Below are positions 1 to 6,176 of a stretch of DNA of 7,901 nucleotides, piece after piece. Position numbers and translations under genes: made by a program. Every line of letters begins with the position of its first letter. Position 1 is the stretch's first letter. The stretch is from an uncultured Subdoligranulum sp. GTDB lineage: Bacteria > Bacillota_A > Clostridia > Oscillospirales > Ruminococcaceae. The notes under the pieces are model-generated. The model was given only the letters and a program-made list of their open reading frames with translations, was not told where the DNA came from and searched no databases. The stretch lies in NCBI RefSeq assembly GCF_937890665.1, contig NZ_CALADU010000236.1:1-7901 (forward strand), read 5' to 3'.

Positions 1-4
1 CATA

Positions 5-10
5 AAGGAG
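5..10 (+). promoter_or_regulatory. Ribosome binding site of galE
   Basis: AAGGAG lies 9 bases before the ATG at 20. It fixes that start even though almost no upstream sequence is available. Confidence 0.75.
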
Positions 11-19
11 ACGATTGGT

Positions 20-1045
20 ATGGCAATTTTGGTTAGCGGTGGCGCCGGCTATATCGGCAGCCACACCTGCGTGGAACTTCTGGCCGCGGGATACGACATC
101 GTCGTTGCGGACAACTTCTACAATTCCTGCCCTGAGGCACTGGCCCGCGTCAAGAAGATCTCCGGTAAGGACTTCCGCTTTGTGGAAGCGGATATGACCG
201 ACAAGGAGGCGGTGGAAAAGATCTTTGCCGCCAACCCCGACATCGATTGTGTGATCCAGTTCGCCGCCTACAAGGCCGTGGGTGAGAGCGTCTCCAAGCC
301 CATCGAGTACTACTCCAACAACTTGGCCTGCACGCTGAACATTCTGGATGTTATGCGCCGCCACAACTGCCATAACATTATCTTCTCCTCTTCGGCCACC
401 GTGTACGGCGACCCCGCCAGCGTGCCCATCCGGGAAGACTTCCCCGTGGGCGGCACCACCAACCCCTATGGCACCACCAAGGTCTTTACCGAGCGGATCC
501 TGACCGACTGCTGCCATGCCGATCCCGAGCTGAATGTGGCGCTGCTGCGTTACTTCAACCCCATCGGTGCCCATCCCTCCGGCCTCATCGGCGAGGATCC
601 CAACGGCATCCCCAACAATCTGGTGCCCTACATTGCCAAGGTGGCCGTGGGCAAGCTGGAGAAAGTCCATGTCTTCGGCAATGACTATCCCACGCCTGAC
701 GGCACCGGCGTGCGGGACTACATCCACGTGGTGGATCTGGCCCGCGGCCATGTGGCTGCTATCAAGAAGCTGGAAGAAAAGCCCGGTCTCTTCATCTGCA
801 ATCTGGGCACCGGCCACGGGTACAGCGTGCTGGATGTGATCCACGCCTTCAGCAAGGCTTGCGGCAAGGAACTGCCCTACGTCATCGATCCCCGCCGCCC
901 CGGCGACATTGCCGAGTGCTGGTGCGATCCCAGCAAGGCGAAGAAAGAACTGGGCTGGGAAGCGCAGTACGGCATCGAGGAGATGTGCGCCCACAGCTGG
1001 AACTGGCAGAGCCACAACCCCGACGGCTACAAGACGGCCGAATAA
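20..1045 (+). CDS. galE: UDP-glucose 4-epimerase GalE
   Basis: This cytoplasmic NAD-dependent enzyme of the Leloir pathway interconverts UDP-galactose and UDP-glucose. The 341-residue product matches the usual GalE length (about 330-345). It is an extended short-chain dehydrogenase. The Rossmann NAD motif GGAGYIG lies at residues 7-13. The SSSATVYG stretch at 123-130 carries the catalytic Ser/Thr. The catalytic pair is Y150 and K154 in YGTTK. The C-terminal sugar-nucleotide part has NNL (199-201), RDYIHVVDL (232-240) and RPGD (293-296), as in known GalE. The ATG at 20 follows AAGGAG at 5-10 with a 9-base gap, so the gene is complete. Its promoter lies outside the window. It ends 15 bases before a hairpin and converges on the AraC-type gene. 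No galK or galT is visible here. Specificity for UDP-GlcNAc/GalNAc as well cannot be judged by eye. Confidence 0.96.
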   Translation: MAILVSGGAGYIGSHTCVELLAAGYDIVVADNFYNSCPEALARVKKISGKDFRFVEADMTDKEAVEKIFAANPDIDCVIQFAAYKAVGESVSKPIEYYSNNLACTLNILDVMRRHNCHNIIFSSSATVYGDPASVPIREDFPVGGTTNPYGTTKVFTERILTDCCHADPELNVALLRYFNPIGAHPSGLIGEDPNGIPNNLVPYIAKVAVGKLEKVHVFGNDYPTPDGTGVRDYIHVVDLARGHVAAIKKLEEKPGLFICNLGTGHGYSVLDVIHAFSKACGKELPYVIDPRRPGDIAECWCDPSKAKKELGWEAQYGIEEMCAHSWNWQSHNPDGYKTAE

Positions 1046-1060
1046 TTTGCCACAACGAAC

Positions 1061-1092
1061 AACAGGCGCAGCCGAAAGGCTGCGCCTGTTTT
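1061..1092. terminator. Hairpin terminator between galE and the AraC-family gene
   Basis: A perfect 13-bp inverted repeat (1061-1073 with 1078-1090) closes a GAAA tetraloop. On the + strand it runs into TTTT (1089-1092), so it can terminate galE. It also begins 6 bases past the end of the convergent regulator gene. On that strand the following tract (GTTCGTTGTG) is only weakly T-rich, so termination from that side is probable but less certain. Confidence 0.8.
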
Positions 1093-1096
1093 GGCG

Positions 1097-1870
1097 TTAT
1101 ACGAACATCTCCTCGCTGCGGGGCGGCAATTTGGGTACGGCCGGGGGCGGTGCGGCGGCAGCACGCCAAGCGGCGGGGGAAACCCCGACCTCCCGCTTAA
1201 AGACCCGGCACAGGTAGTTGGCGCCGGAAAAACCTGTCAATCCGGCGATCATCTCCAGATTGTGTTCATCGGTAAGCAGCAGGGTCTTGACGGCTTCGAT
1301 GCGTACCGTGGTCAGGTACTTGCCCGGCGGTACTCCCAACGCTTGTTTAAAGGTACGCACCAGATGACTTTTGGTCACCCCCAGCTGCTCGCTGAGCTCC
1401 TCCACCCCATACAGGGCCATATAGTTTTGCCGGATGGCTGTCACCGCTTCGGAAACCAGCGGCGGCAGGGGGCGGGCTGTCTCATCGGCTTTGGCTATGG
1501 CGCACAACAGGGCATAAGCCATGGCGGCGCTGTCGGCGGTCTGCAGTTGGGCCACCAGCTCGGCTGCCCCGGGGCAGGAGGCGCCGTCCGCCCAGCGGGG
1601 GGCGCCCAGCCGCAGCAGGTAGGCATCGGCGCAGTACCCGGTCAACCGCACCGCCAACAGGTGGCAATCGCTTTCCGGGACCAGCGCCAGCGGTCCGGCG
1701 CCCAACAGGACATCTCCGCTGCGCCCCGGGACTTCGCAGCCTTGCAGCCGACAGACCCCGCGGGAAAGTACCCCTACCCACAAGCCGGCACCAACCAACT
1801 GAACCGGGTCGGTGCCGTCCAGTTCGGCGGTTTTCGCACAGGCACAGTACATTTCTGCCTCGAAAATCAA
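1097..1870 (-). CDS. AraC-family transcriptional regulator
   Basis: This is a probable DNA-binding regulator of sugar genes, 257 residues. The C-terminal third carries the double helix-turn-helix of the AraC family. The first is at about residues 156-178 (containing EELSEQLGVTKSHLVRTF). The second is at about 205-228 (MIAGLTGFSGANYLCRVFKR), ending in the typical GVSPAAWR. Residues 1-130 are a poorly conserved sensor region, probably a cupin-like effector domain, with no recognisable ligand motif. A Pro/Ala-rich tail of about 20 residues follows the second helix-turn-helix. The start is TTG at 1870, with AGGAGG at 1878-1883 and a 7-base gap; no ATG is as well placed. A consensus sigma-A promoter lies just upstream and overlaps the promoter of the divergent sugar ATPase gene. 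Regulation of that gene, and autoregulation, are therefore likely by inference. The effector is unknown. Confidence 0.88.
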   Translation of the reverse strand: MIFEAEMYCACAKTAELDGTDPVQLVGAGLWVGVLSRGVCRLQGCEVPGRSGDVLLGAGPLALVPESDCHLLAVRLTGYCADAYLLRLGAPRWADGASCPGAAELVAQLQTADSAAMAYALLCAIAKADETARPLPPLVSEAVTAIRQNYMALYGVEELSEQLGVTKSHLVRTFKQALGVPPGKYLTTVRIEAVKTLLLTDEHNLEMIAGLTGFSGANYLCRVFKREVGVSPAAWRAAAAPPPAVPKLPPRSEEMFV

Positions 1871-1877
1871 TTTCCAC

Positions 1878-1883
1878 CCTCCT
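1878..1883 (-). promoter_or_regulatory. Ribosome binding site fixing a TTG start
   Basis: AGGAGG, read on the minus strand, is 7 bases before TTG at 1870. A GTG at 1877 overlaps the site itself and is in another frame, so TTG is preferred. Confidence 0.7.
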
Positions 1884-1900
1884 ATATCAATAAAATGCTA

Positions 1901-1929
1901 TTTTCAAACCTATTTTAACCTGTTATTAT
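1901..1929 (+). promoter_or_regulatory. Probable promoter for the sugar ABC ATPase gene
   Basis: TTTTCA (1901-1906, four of six -35 bases) and TATTAT (1924-1929, five of six -10 bases) are separated by 17 bases. Transcription would start near 1936. The leader would then contain a short inverted repeat, GCCCC (1949-1953) and GGGGC (1960-1964). The -35 is weak, which fits a promoter that needs an activator. Confidence 0.55.
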
Positions 1930-1940
1930 AGTCGTGTCAA
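1912..1940 (-). promoter_or_regulatory. Sigma-A promoter for the AraC-family gene
   Basis: On the minus strand, TTGACA (1940-1935, perfect -35) is followed after exactly 17 bases by TAAAAT (1917-1912, five of six -10 bases). Transcription would start near 1905, giving a leader of about 35 bases before the TTG start. Confidence 0.75.
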
Positions 1941-1991
1941 GTAAATCAGCCCCACACACGGGGCACAAATACCATATTGGAGGGTTTTGTC

Positions 1992-2531
1992 ATGGCTTCT
2001 ATCAGCTGCCGTCACGTCAAAAAGGTTTACCCCGGTAACGTTGTTGCCGTTCCCGATTTTAGCCTTGAAATCGCCGACAAGGAATTTGTCGTCTTCGTCG
2101 GTCCTTCCGGCTGCGGCAAGTCCACCACCCTGCGGATGATCGCCGGTCTGGAAGAAATCTCCGGCGGCGAGATGTACATCGGCGACCGCCTGATCAACGA
2201 CGTCCCGCCGAAAGACCGTGACATCGCCATGGTGTTCCAGAACTACGCTCTGTATCCCCACATGACCGTTTACAAGAACATGGCGTTCGGTCTGGAACTG
2301 CGCAAGATGCCCAAGGACGAGATCGACAAGCGCGTCCGTGAGGCTGCCAAGATCCTCGAGATCGAGCACCTGCTGGACCGCAAGCCCAAGGCTTTGTCCG
2401 GTGGTCAGCGTCAGCGTGTAGCGCTGGGCCGCGCCATGGTCCGGAACCCGGCGGTCTTCCTGTTGGACGAGCCTCTGTCCAACTTGGATGCACCTTCATC
2501 TATGTTACCCATGACCAGACCGAGGCCATGA
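1992..2531 (+). CDS. N-terminal fragment of the broken sugar ABC ATPase
   Basis: This open frame gives 179 residues: the first 167 are genuine nucleotide-binding-domain sequence and the last 12 are out-of-frame residues after the junction near 2490-2494. It keeps Walker A, Q-loop, signature, Walker B and D-loop, but lacks the H-loop histidine and the regulatory domain. It would not be expected to work as a transporter ATPase alone. A TTG at 1977 could extend the frame by 5 codons, but it lies inside the ribosome binding site region and is not preferred. Confidence 0.6.
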   Translation: MASISCRHVKKVYPGNVVAVPDFSLEIADKEFVVFVGPSGCGKSTTLRMIAGLEEISGGEMYIGDRLINDVPPKDRDIAMVFQNYALYPHMTVYKNMAFGLELRKMPKDEIDKRVREAAKILEIEHLLDRKPKALSGGQRQRVALGRAMVRNPAVFLLDEPLSNLDAPSSMLPMTRPRP

Positions 2532-3046
2532 CCATGGGCGACCGGATCGTCGTCATGAAGGACGGCCTGATCCAGCAGGTCGATACCCCGCAGAACCTCT
2601 ACGATTACCCCTGCAACGTCTTCGTGGCAGGCTTCATCGGCAGCCCGCAGATGAACTTCTTGGACGGCACGCTGAACAAGAACGGCAACCAGTACACCAT
2701 CGATCTGGCCGGCACCATCATTCCGCTGCCCACCGAAAAGACTGCCGACGGCAAGCTGGATGCCTACGTAGGCAAGACCCTGAAAGTCGGTATCCGTCCT
2801 GAGGACATCAAGGACGACGAGGACTTCTTGGCCAAGCATCCCAACAGCCATATCAACGCCGAAGTTGAGGTTTCCGAGCTGATGGGCGCTGAGATCTACC
2901 TCTACCTGACCTACAAGGGCCAGAACCTGATGGCTCGTGTGGCGCCCACCTCCAAGTCCCGTCGTGGCGACAAGGTCGTGGTTGCTATGGACACCAACAA
3001 AATTCATCTGTTCGATCCCGAGAGCGAGAAGACGCTGCTCAACTGA
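2528..3046 (+). CDS. C-terminal fragment of the broken sugar ABC ATPase
   Basis: This frame encodes up to 172 residues, beginning [13 protein letters not shown] and continuing through the end of the nucleotide-binding domain ([20 protein letters not shown]) into the TOBE-like domain ([10 protein letters not shown]) to the natural stop. The homologous reading extends back to 2492, but the H-loop histidine codon (2510-2512) lies upstream of the first ATG. Any protein made from 2528 or 2534 would lack it. ATG 2528 overlaps the stop of the preceding fragment as ATGA. It is probably a remnant and not a gene in its own right. Confidence 0.55.
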   Translation: MTMGDRIVVMKDGLIQQVDTPQNLYDYPCNVFVAGFIGSPQMNFLDGTLNKNGNQYTIDLAGTIIPLPTEKTADGKLDAYVGKTLKVGIRPEDIKDDEDFLAKHPNSHINAEVEVSELMGAEIYLYLTYKGQNLMARVAPTSKSRRGDKVVVAMDTNKIHLFDPESEKTLLN

Positions 3047-3061
3047 TCTTTTGCACCTTAC

Positions 3062-3095
3062 AAGGCGGCTCCGCTGCGGCGGAGCCGCCTTTTTT
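3062..3095 (+). terminator. Rho-independent terminator after the ABC ATPase gene
   Basis: A perfect 12-bp GC-rich stem (3062-3073 with 3080-3091) with a CTGCGG loop runs into an uninterrupted T tract ending at 3095. It lies 16 bases after the ATPase stop codon and 35 bases before the PTS start. It should largely isolate the two genes. Confidence 0.92.
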
Positions 3096-3130
3096 ACGGA
3101 ACATCCACCAGACAGGAGGGAAAACGTCCC

Positions 3131-5014
3131 ATGCACGTTACCGATCTGTTACAGCCGGCTTGCGTATCTTTGCGGTATCAGGCCGATTCTCTGCAAGCGG
3201 CGGTACACAAGTTGACCGAGCTGATGGCGCAGGCGGGCAATCTGGATGATGTGGCAGCCTTTGAGGCGGACGTACAAAAACGGGAAGCCTTGGGCGGCAC
3301 CTGTGTGGGCGGCGGAATGGCAATTCCCCATGCCAAGAGCGAAGCGGTACGGGCCCCGGCGCTGGCAGCCATCACGCTGGACCCGCCATTGGCCTGTCCC
3401 ACACCGGACGGCATCCCACTGCGGATGATGTTTTTGATCGCGGCCCCGGCGCAGGCCAACGACCTCCATGTACGGGTTTTGGCAGAGTTGGCTACTTTGC
3501 TGCTGGATAAAGAACTTTGTACCCGCTTGATGCAGGCGGACACCCCCGACGCCTTTTGCCGCCGAATTGCCGAACAGGAAAATCCCTCCCCCCAACCGGA
3601 CCCGCCGCAAAAGAGCAGTAAGCCTGAGCATTGGCGTTTTGTGGCGGTCACTGCTTGTCCCACGGGGCTGGCGCACACCTATTTGGCGGCGGAAGCACTG
3701 CAAAAGGCCGCACAAGCGCGGGGTGTCAGCCTAAAAGTGGAGACCAATGGAGCCGCAGGTGTCAGCGATGCGCTGACGACAGAGGACATTGCCGGGGCGG
3801 ACTGCATCATTGTGGCGGCGGATCGTACGGTGTCCACCGCCCGGTTTGTGGGCAAACGGATGGTATCGGTGTCGGCACGGGAGGCAATTCGGGACCCCGG
3901 CGCCGTGTTGGACCGGGCTGCCGAAAGCTGCGTGCCGGTATACCGCGGCGGCGACGGTTTTCGGGCCAACGACTGGAAAGAACTGGCGCGGGAAGCATAC
4001 CGCCACCTGATGAGCGGTATCTCCCATATGCTGCCCTTTGTGGTGGCAGGCGGTGTGCTCATCGCCTTTGCCTTACTGTTTGCCCAACTGGGCTTGCCGG
4101 ACCCGTTCACCGATATGATGGATACCGTGGGGCGGGCGGCTTTTGTGCTGATGTACCCGGTGCTGGCTGCGTTTATTGCTTACAGTATCGGGGATTTGCC
4201 GGCTTTCATGCCCGGCCTGATGGGTGGGTATCTGGCCCAACTGGGTACGACCATTGCACCGGAAGAAAATTGGGTTTCCAGTGGATTCTGGGGTGCATTG
4301 GTGGCAGGCTTTGCCGCAGGACTGCTGATCCGGCTGCTGAATTTTGCGGGACGTTGGCTCCCCCCGGCGCTGGAACAGGTCCGCACCGGGTTGCTGACGC
4401 CGGTTCTCAGCCTGCTGGGCGTAGGCTTTTTGATGTTGCTGCTGGTCAACCCTCCGCTGGGGCATTTTAATCTCTGGCTGTGCGATCTGCTGGACGGTAT
4501 GCAGGGCGACAGCCGATTGGCGTTGGGGGCTTTGTTGGGGGCTTTGATGGCCACCGACTACGGCGGGCCTATCAACAAGGCCGCCTACCTGACGGGAACC
4601 TTGGCGCTGGTCAACGACCAGTACGACATCATGGCGGCGGTCATGGTGGGCGGTATGGTGCCGCCTATCGCCGTGGCGTTGGCTTGCCTGCTGTTTAAAA
4701 ATCGTTTTACCCCGGCGGAGCAGCGCACCGCCCCGCAGAACCTTTTGATGGGAGCTTCCTTTGTCACCGAAGGCGCGCTTTCCTTTGCCCTGCGGGATCC
4801 GCTGCGGGTAGGCCCTGCCTGCATGTTGGGCAGTGGTCTGGCGGGGTTCCTCAGCGTACTGTTTGGCTGCGGCTGTCCGGCCCCCCACGGCGGTTTGTTC
4901 CTCATTGCGCTGATTCACAACCCGGCAGGATTTCTGCTGGCACTGGCGGCAGGTTCGCTGCTGGGCGCGGCACTGTTGGGACTGCTGAAAAAACCGTTGT
5001 CCTCTTCCTCATAA
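3131..5014 (+). CDS. fruA: Fructose-type PTS transporter, fused EIIA-EIIB-EIIC
   Basis: This membrane permease imports and phosphorylates a sugar, probably fructose to fructose 1-phosphate, using phosphate from HPr. The 627 residues match the length and IIA-IIB-IIC order of Bacillus FruA. EIIA (about 1-148) has the phospho-accepting H67 in GGGMAIPHAK. A Pro/Gln/Ser-rich linker spans about 149-166. EIIB (about 168-270) has C176 in VTACPTGLAHTY and the VETNGAAG stretch. EIIC (about 288-625) opens with ISHMLPFVVAGGVLIA, has several hydrophobic helices, GGPINKAAY (478-486), and ASFVTEGALSF (542-552), where relatives usually read GAIPF. The ATG at 3131 follows AGGAGG (3114-3119) with an 11-base gap. 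No fruK, HPr or DeoR-type regulator gene adjoins it. The fructose family is clear; the exact sugar is inferred. Confidence 0.92.
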   Translation: MHVTDLLQPACVSLRYQADSLQAAVHKLTELMAQAGNLDDVAAFEADVQKREALGGTCVGGGMAIPHAKSEAVRAPALAAITLDPPLACPTPDGIPLRMMFLIAAPAQANDLHVRVLAELATLLLDKELCTRLMQADTPDAFCRRIAEQENPSPQPDPPQKSSKPEHWRFVAVTACPTGLAHTYLAAEALQKAAQARGVSLKVETNGAAGVSDALTTEDIAGADCIIVAADRTVSTARFVGKRMVSVSAREAIRDPGAVLDRAAESCVPVYRGGDGFRANDWKELAREAYRHLMSGISHMLPFVVAGGVLIAFALLFAQLGLPDPFTDMMDTVGRAAFVLMYPVLAAFIAYSIGDLPAFMPGLMGGYLAQLGTTIAPEENWVSSGFWGALVAGFAAGLLIRLLNFAGRWLPPALEQVRTGLLTPVLSLLGVGFLMLLLVNPPLGHFNLWLCDLLDGMQGDSRLALGALLGALMATDYGGPINKAAYLTGTLALVNDQYDIMAAVMVGGMVPPIAVALACLLFKNRFTPAEQRTAPQNLLMGASFVTEGALSFALRDPLRVGPACMLGSGLAGFLSVLFGCGCPAPHGGLFLIALIHNPAGFLLALAAGSLLGAALLGLLKKPLSSSS

Positions 5015-5019
5015 CCCCC

Positions 5020-5047
5020 ATGCCTCCCTGCGCGGGAGGCATTTTTT
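5020..5047 (+). terminator. Rho-independent terminator after the PTS gene
   Basis: A perfect 9-bp stem (5020-5028 with 5034-5042) with a 5-base loop is followed by six T residues (5042-5047). It starts 5 bases past the PTS stop. Its T tract overlaps the stop codon of the convergent SpoIID-type gene (5046-5048). On the minus strand no T tract follows the hairpin, so it serves mainly the PTS gene. Confidence 0.9.
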
Positions 5048-6044
5048 ATTGGTAAATCGTACAGCCCGGAAAATAGTAGGTCAAGATCTCTTGCCAAGTG
5101 GAACCACCCTCCGCCATGGCTTTGGCGCCGTATTGGCTCATCCCCACGCCATGGCCGTATCCATAGGTGGTCAGCGCAAAGTTCTCGCCGTCGTAGGTGA
5201 CAGAAAAGCTGGCAGAACGCAGCGAAAAGGCGCTACGCAGTGCGGTGCCGGAAAAAGAAGTGCCGCATACCGTCAGGCGCTCCACATAGCCCGCATCGTC
5301 CCATTGGCAGGCACCGAACCAAGCAGCGGGATCTCCCTCCGGTTCCAGTCCCAGATTTTGCAGCAGGGTCGTCATCTGTTCGGTGGTGTATGTCACGGTT
5401 ACGGCATAGTCGGGCACTGTTTTGTCCCACGGGGAATCGACCCCTTGCAGGTAAGGCAGGGCCGTCACCCAGATGTTTTGGCTGGCTTCGGTATGTCCGG
5501 CGCTGATGCTGTGGTAGCAGGCTGCAGCCGGGGCGCCCTCATAGCAGAGCAGGGCGCCGCAGACTTCGGTGGCCAACGCGGCCAGCCGGTCATAGTTCGC
5601 GGTAAAGTCGTCGCCCCAGCGGGCTTGCAGGACCTGCGCATCGGTCCAGCCGGCGCATAGGGCACTGTTCACCTGCATGGGTTCGCTCCCCAGCGAGAGA
5701 GCATAGCTGTGGCTGGCCACCATCTGGGCGCACACCGCGTCGTCGGGCCAGTCTGCCGGAAGTTCGCAAGCTGCTGTCCCAATCAAAAATTCCTCCACCG
5801 GTACGGTGATGGTTTGTCCCACTGCGGCATCGTAGAGGGTTAGGTCTGCCGCGGCATCGGTGTTGCCGGCATGGGGGTCCGCAGCCAGAGGCGGCGGGGT
5901 GACGGCGGGAATTTCGGGGGCCGGTGTGGCCGCGGCGGATTCCGGTACAGGGGTGTCCCGCTGTGACGGCAGCAAAAGCACGGTGAAGGGGGCGGCCAGC
6001 GCCAAAAGCCCCAGCAATAGGGTATAGAAAAGTGTTCGTTTCAA
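5046..6044 (-). CDS. spoIID: SpoIID/LytB-domain protein, probable membrane-anchored peptidoglycan lytic transglycosylase
   Basis: SpoIID cleaves stem-peptide-free glycan strands during engulfment of the forespore; LytB-domain relatives modulate wall hydrolases in non-sporulating cells. Numbering from the ATG at 6053 (335 residues), a hydrophobic N-terminal segment (about 8-28) is a signal anchor. A Pro/Ala-rich linker (about 32-65) follows, then the SpoIID domain. Family marks include E97 in CELPADWP, matching the catalytic Glu position, YHSISAGHTE with YLQGVDSPWD, and the hallmark GYGHGVGMSQYG (298-309). The start is uncertain. ATG 6053 directly abuts the GAGGA at 6054-6058, with no spacing. 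TTG at 6044, three codons in, has a 9-10 base gap and reads MKRTLFYTLL, so I prefer it. A true sporulation role is unproven, since no other sporulation gene is in view. Confidence 0.88.
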   Translation of the reverse strand: MKRTLFYTLLLGLLALAAPFTVLLLPSQRDTPVPESAAATPAPEIPAVTPPPLAADPHAGNTDAAADLTLYDAAVGQTITVPVEEFLIGTAACELPADWPDDAVCAQMVASHSYALSLGSEPMQVNSALCAGWTDAQVLQARWGDDFTANYDRLAALATEVCGALLCYEGAPAAACYHSISAGHTEASQNIWVTALPYLQGVDSPWDKTVPDYAVTVTYTTEQMTTLLQNLGLEPEGDPAAWFGACQWDDAGYVERLTVCGTSFSGTALRSAFSLRSASFSVTYDGENFALTTYGYGHGVGMSQYGAKAMAEGGSTWQEILTYYFPGCTIYQ

Positions 6045-6062
6045 GGTTCCCATTCCTCACTC

Positions 6063-6091
6063 TTGCAATTTGCCCGGCGCGGCGGTACAAT
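6063..6091 (+). promoter_or_regulatory. Sigma-A promoter for the membrane protein gene
   Basis: TTGCAA (6063-6068) and TACAAT (6086-6091) are separated by 17 bases. Transcription would start near 6098, leaving a leader of about 80 bases before the TTG start. The -10 context GGTACAATA is identical to that of the gap promoter further right. Confidence 0.65.
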
Positions 6092-6162
6092 ACTTTCAGA
6101 CTTTGCGCGGGGCCTGTCCTAGGGTATGCGGCATCCCCTGCGGGTTAGACCATCGTACGGAA

Positions 6163-6168
6163 GAGGGG
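6163..6168 (+). promoter_or_regulatory. Ribosome binding site fixing a TTG start
   Basis: GAGGGG lies 8 bases before TTG at 6177. The in-frame ATG at 6126 has no comparable site at a usable distance. Confidence 0.65.
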
Positions 6169-6176
6169 AATCTGCC

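Larger units (their letters stand above)
1992..3046 (+). pseudogene. msmX: Sugar ABC transporter ATPase, MsmX/UgpC type, broken by a deletion with frameshift
   Basis: Intact relatives are cytoplasmic ATPases of about 365-370 residues that energise several CUT1-family sugar importers. The first part has Walker [10 protein letters not shown] (37-45), Q-loop Q83, signature LSGGQ (135-139), Walker B VFLLDE (155-160) and the D-loop ending NLDA at residue 167 (codon 2490-2492). The reading then continues in another frame with [13 protein letters not shown] from 2492, followed by a C-terminal TOBE-type sugar-ATPase domain. In MsmX relatives, as I recall them, about 19 residues (KLRVQM...) separate these blocks. 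A loss of 58 bases explains both the missing residues and the frame change, and restores about 370 residues. The ATG at 1992 has GGAGG at 1979-1983. No permease or binding-protein genes adjoin it, which fits a shared ATPase. Whether the lesion is biological or an assembly error cannot be told here. Confidence 0.85.

Noticed and set aside
1091..1918. Plus-strand open frame of 275 codons
   Set aside because: It covers the AraC-family gene in antisense. The minus-strand reading has clear helix-turn-helix motifs, a promoter and a ribosome binding site.
2411..3136. Long open frame on the minus strand (241 codons)
   Set aside because: It lies antisense to the conserved ABC ATPase sequence, has no ribosome binding site and shows no family motif; it is a shadow of codon bias.
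3631..4470. Plus-strand open frame of 279 codons inside the PTS gene
   Set aside because: It is out of frame with the IIB-IIC sequence, rich in Gly, Arg and Cys, and without a start signal.
4073..4918. Long open frame on the minus strand (281 codons)
   Set aside because: It is antisense to the PTS IIC region. Its Gln/His/Arg-rich product is typical of a frame mirrored from a membrane protein gene.
6120..6128. Sigma-E or sigma-K like -10 (CATACCCTA on the minus strand) before the SpoIID-type gene
   Set aside because: The -10 resembles sporulation promoters, but no matching -35 is found at the right distance and it is about 75 bases from the start codon; too weak to annotate.
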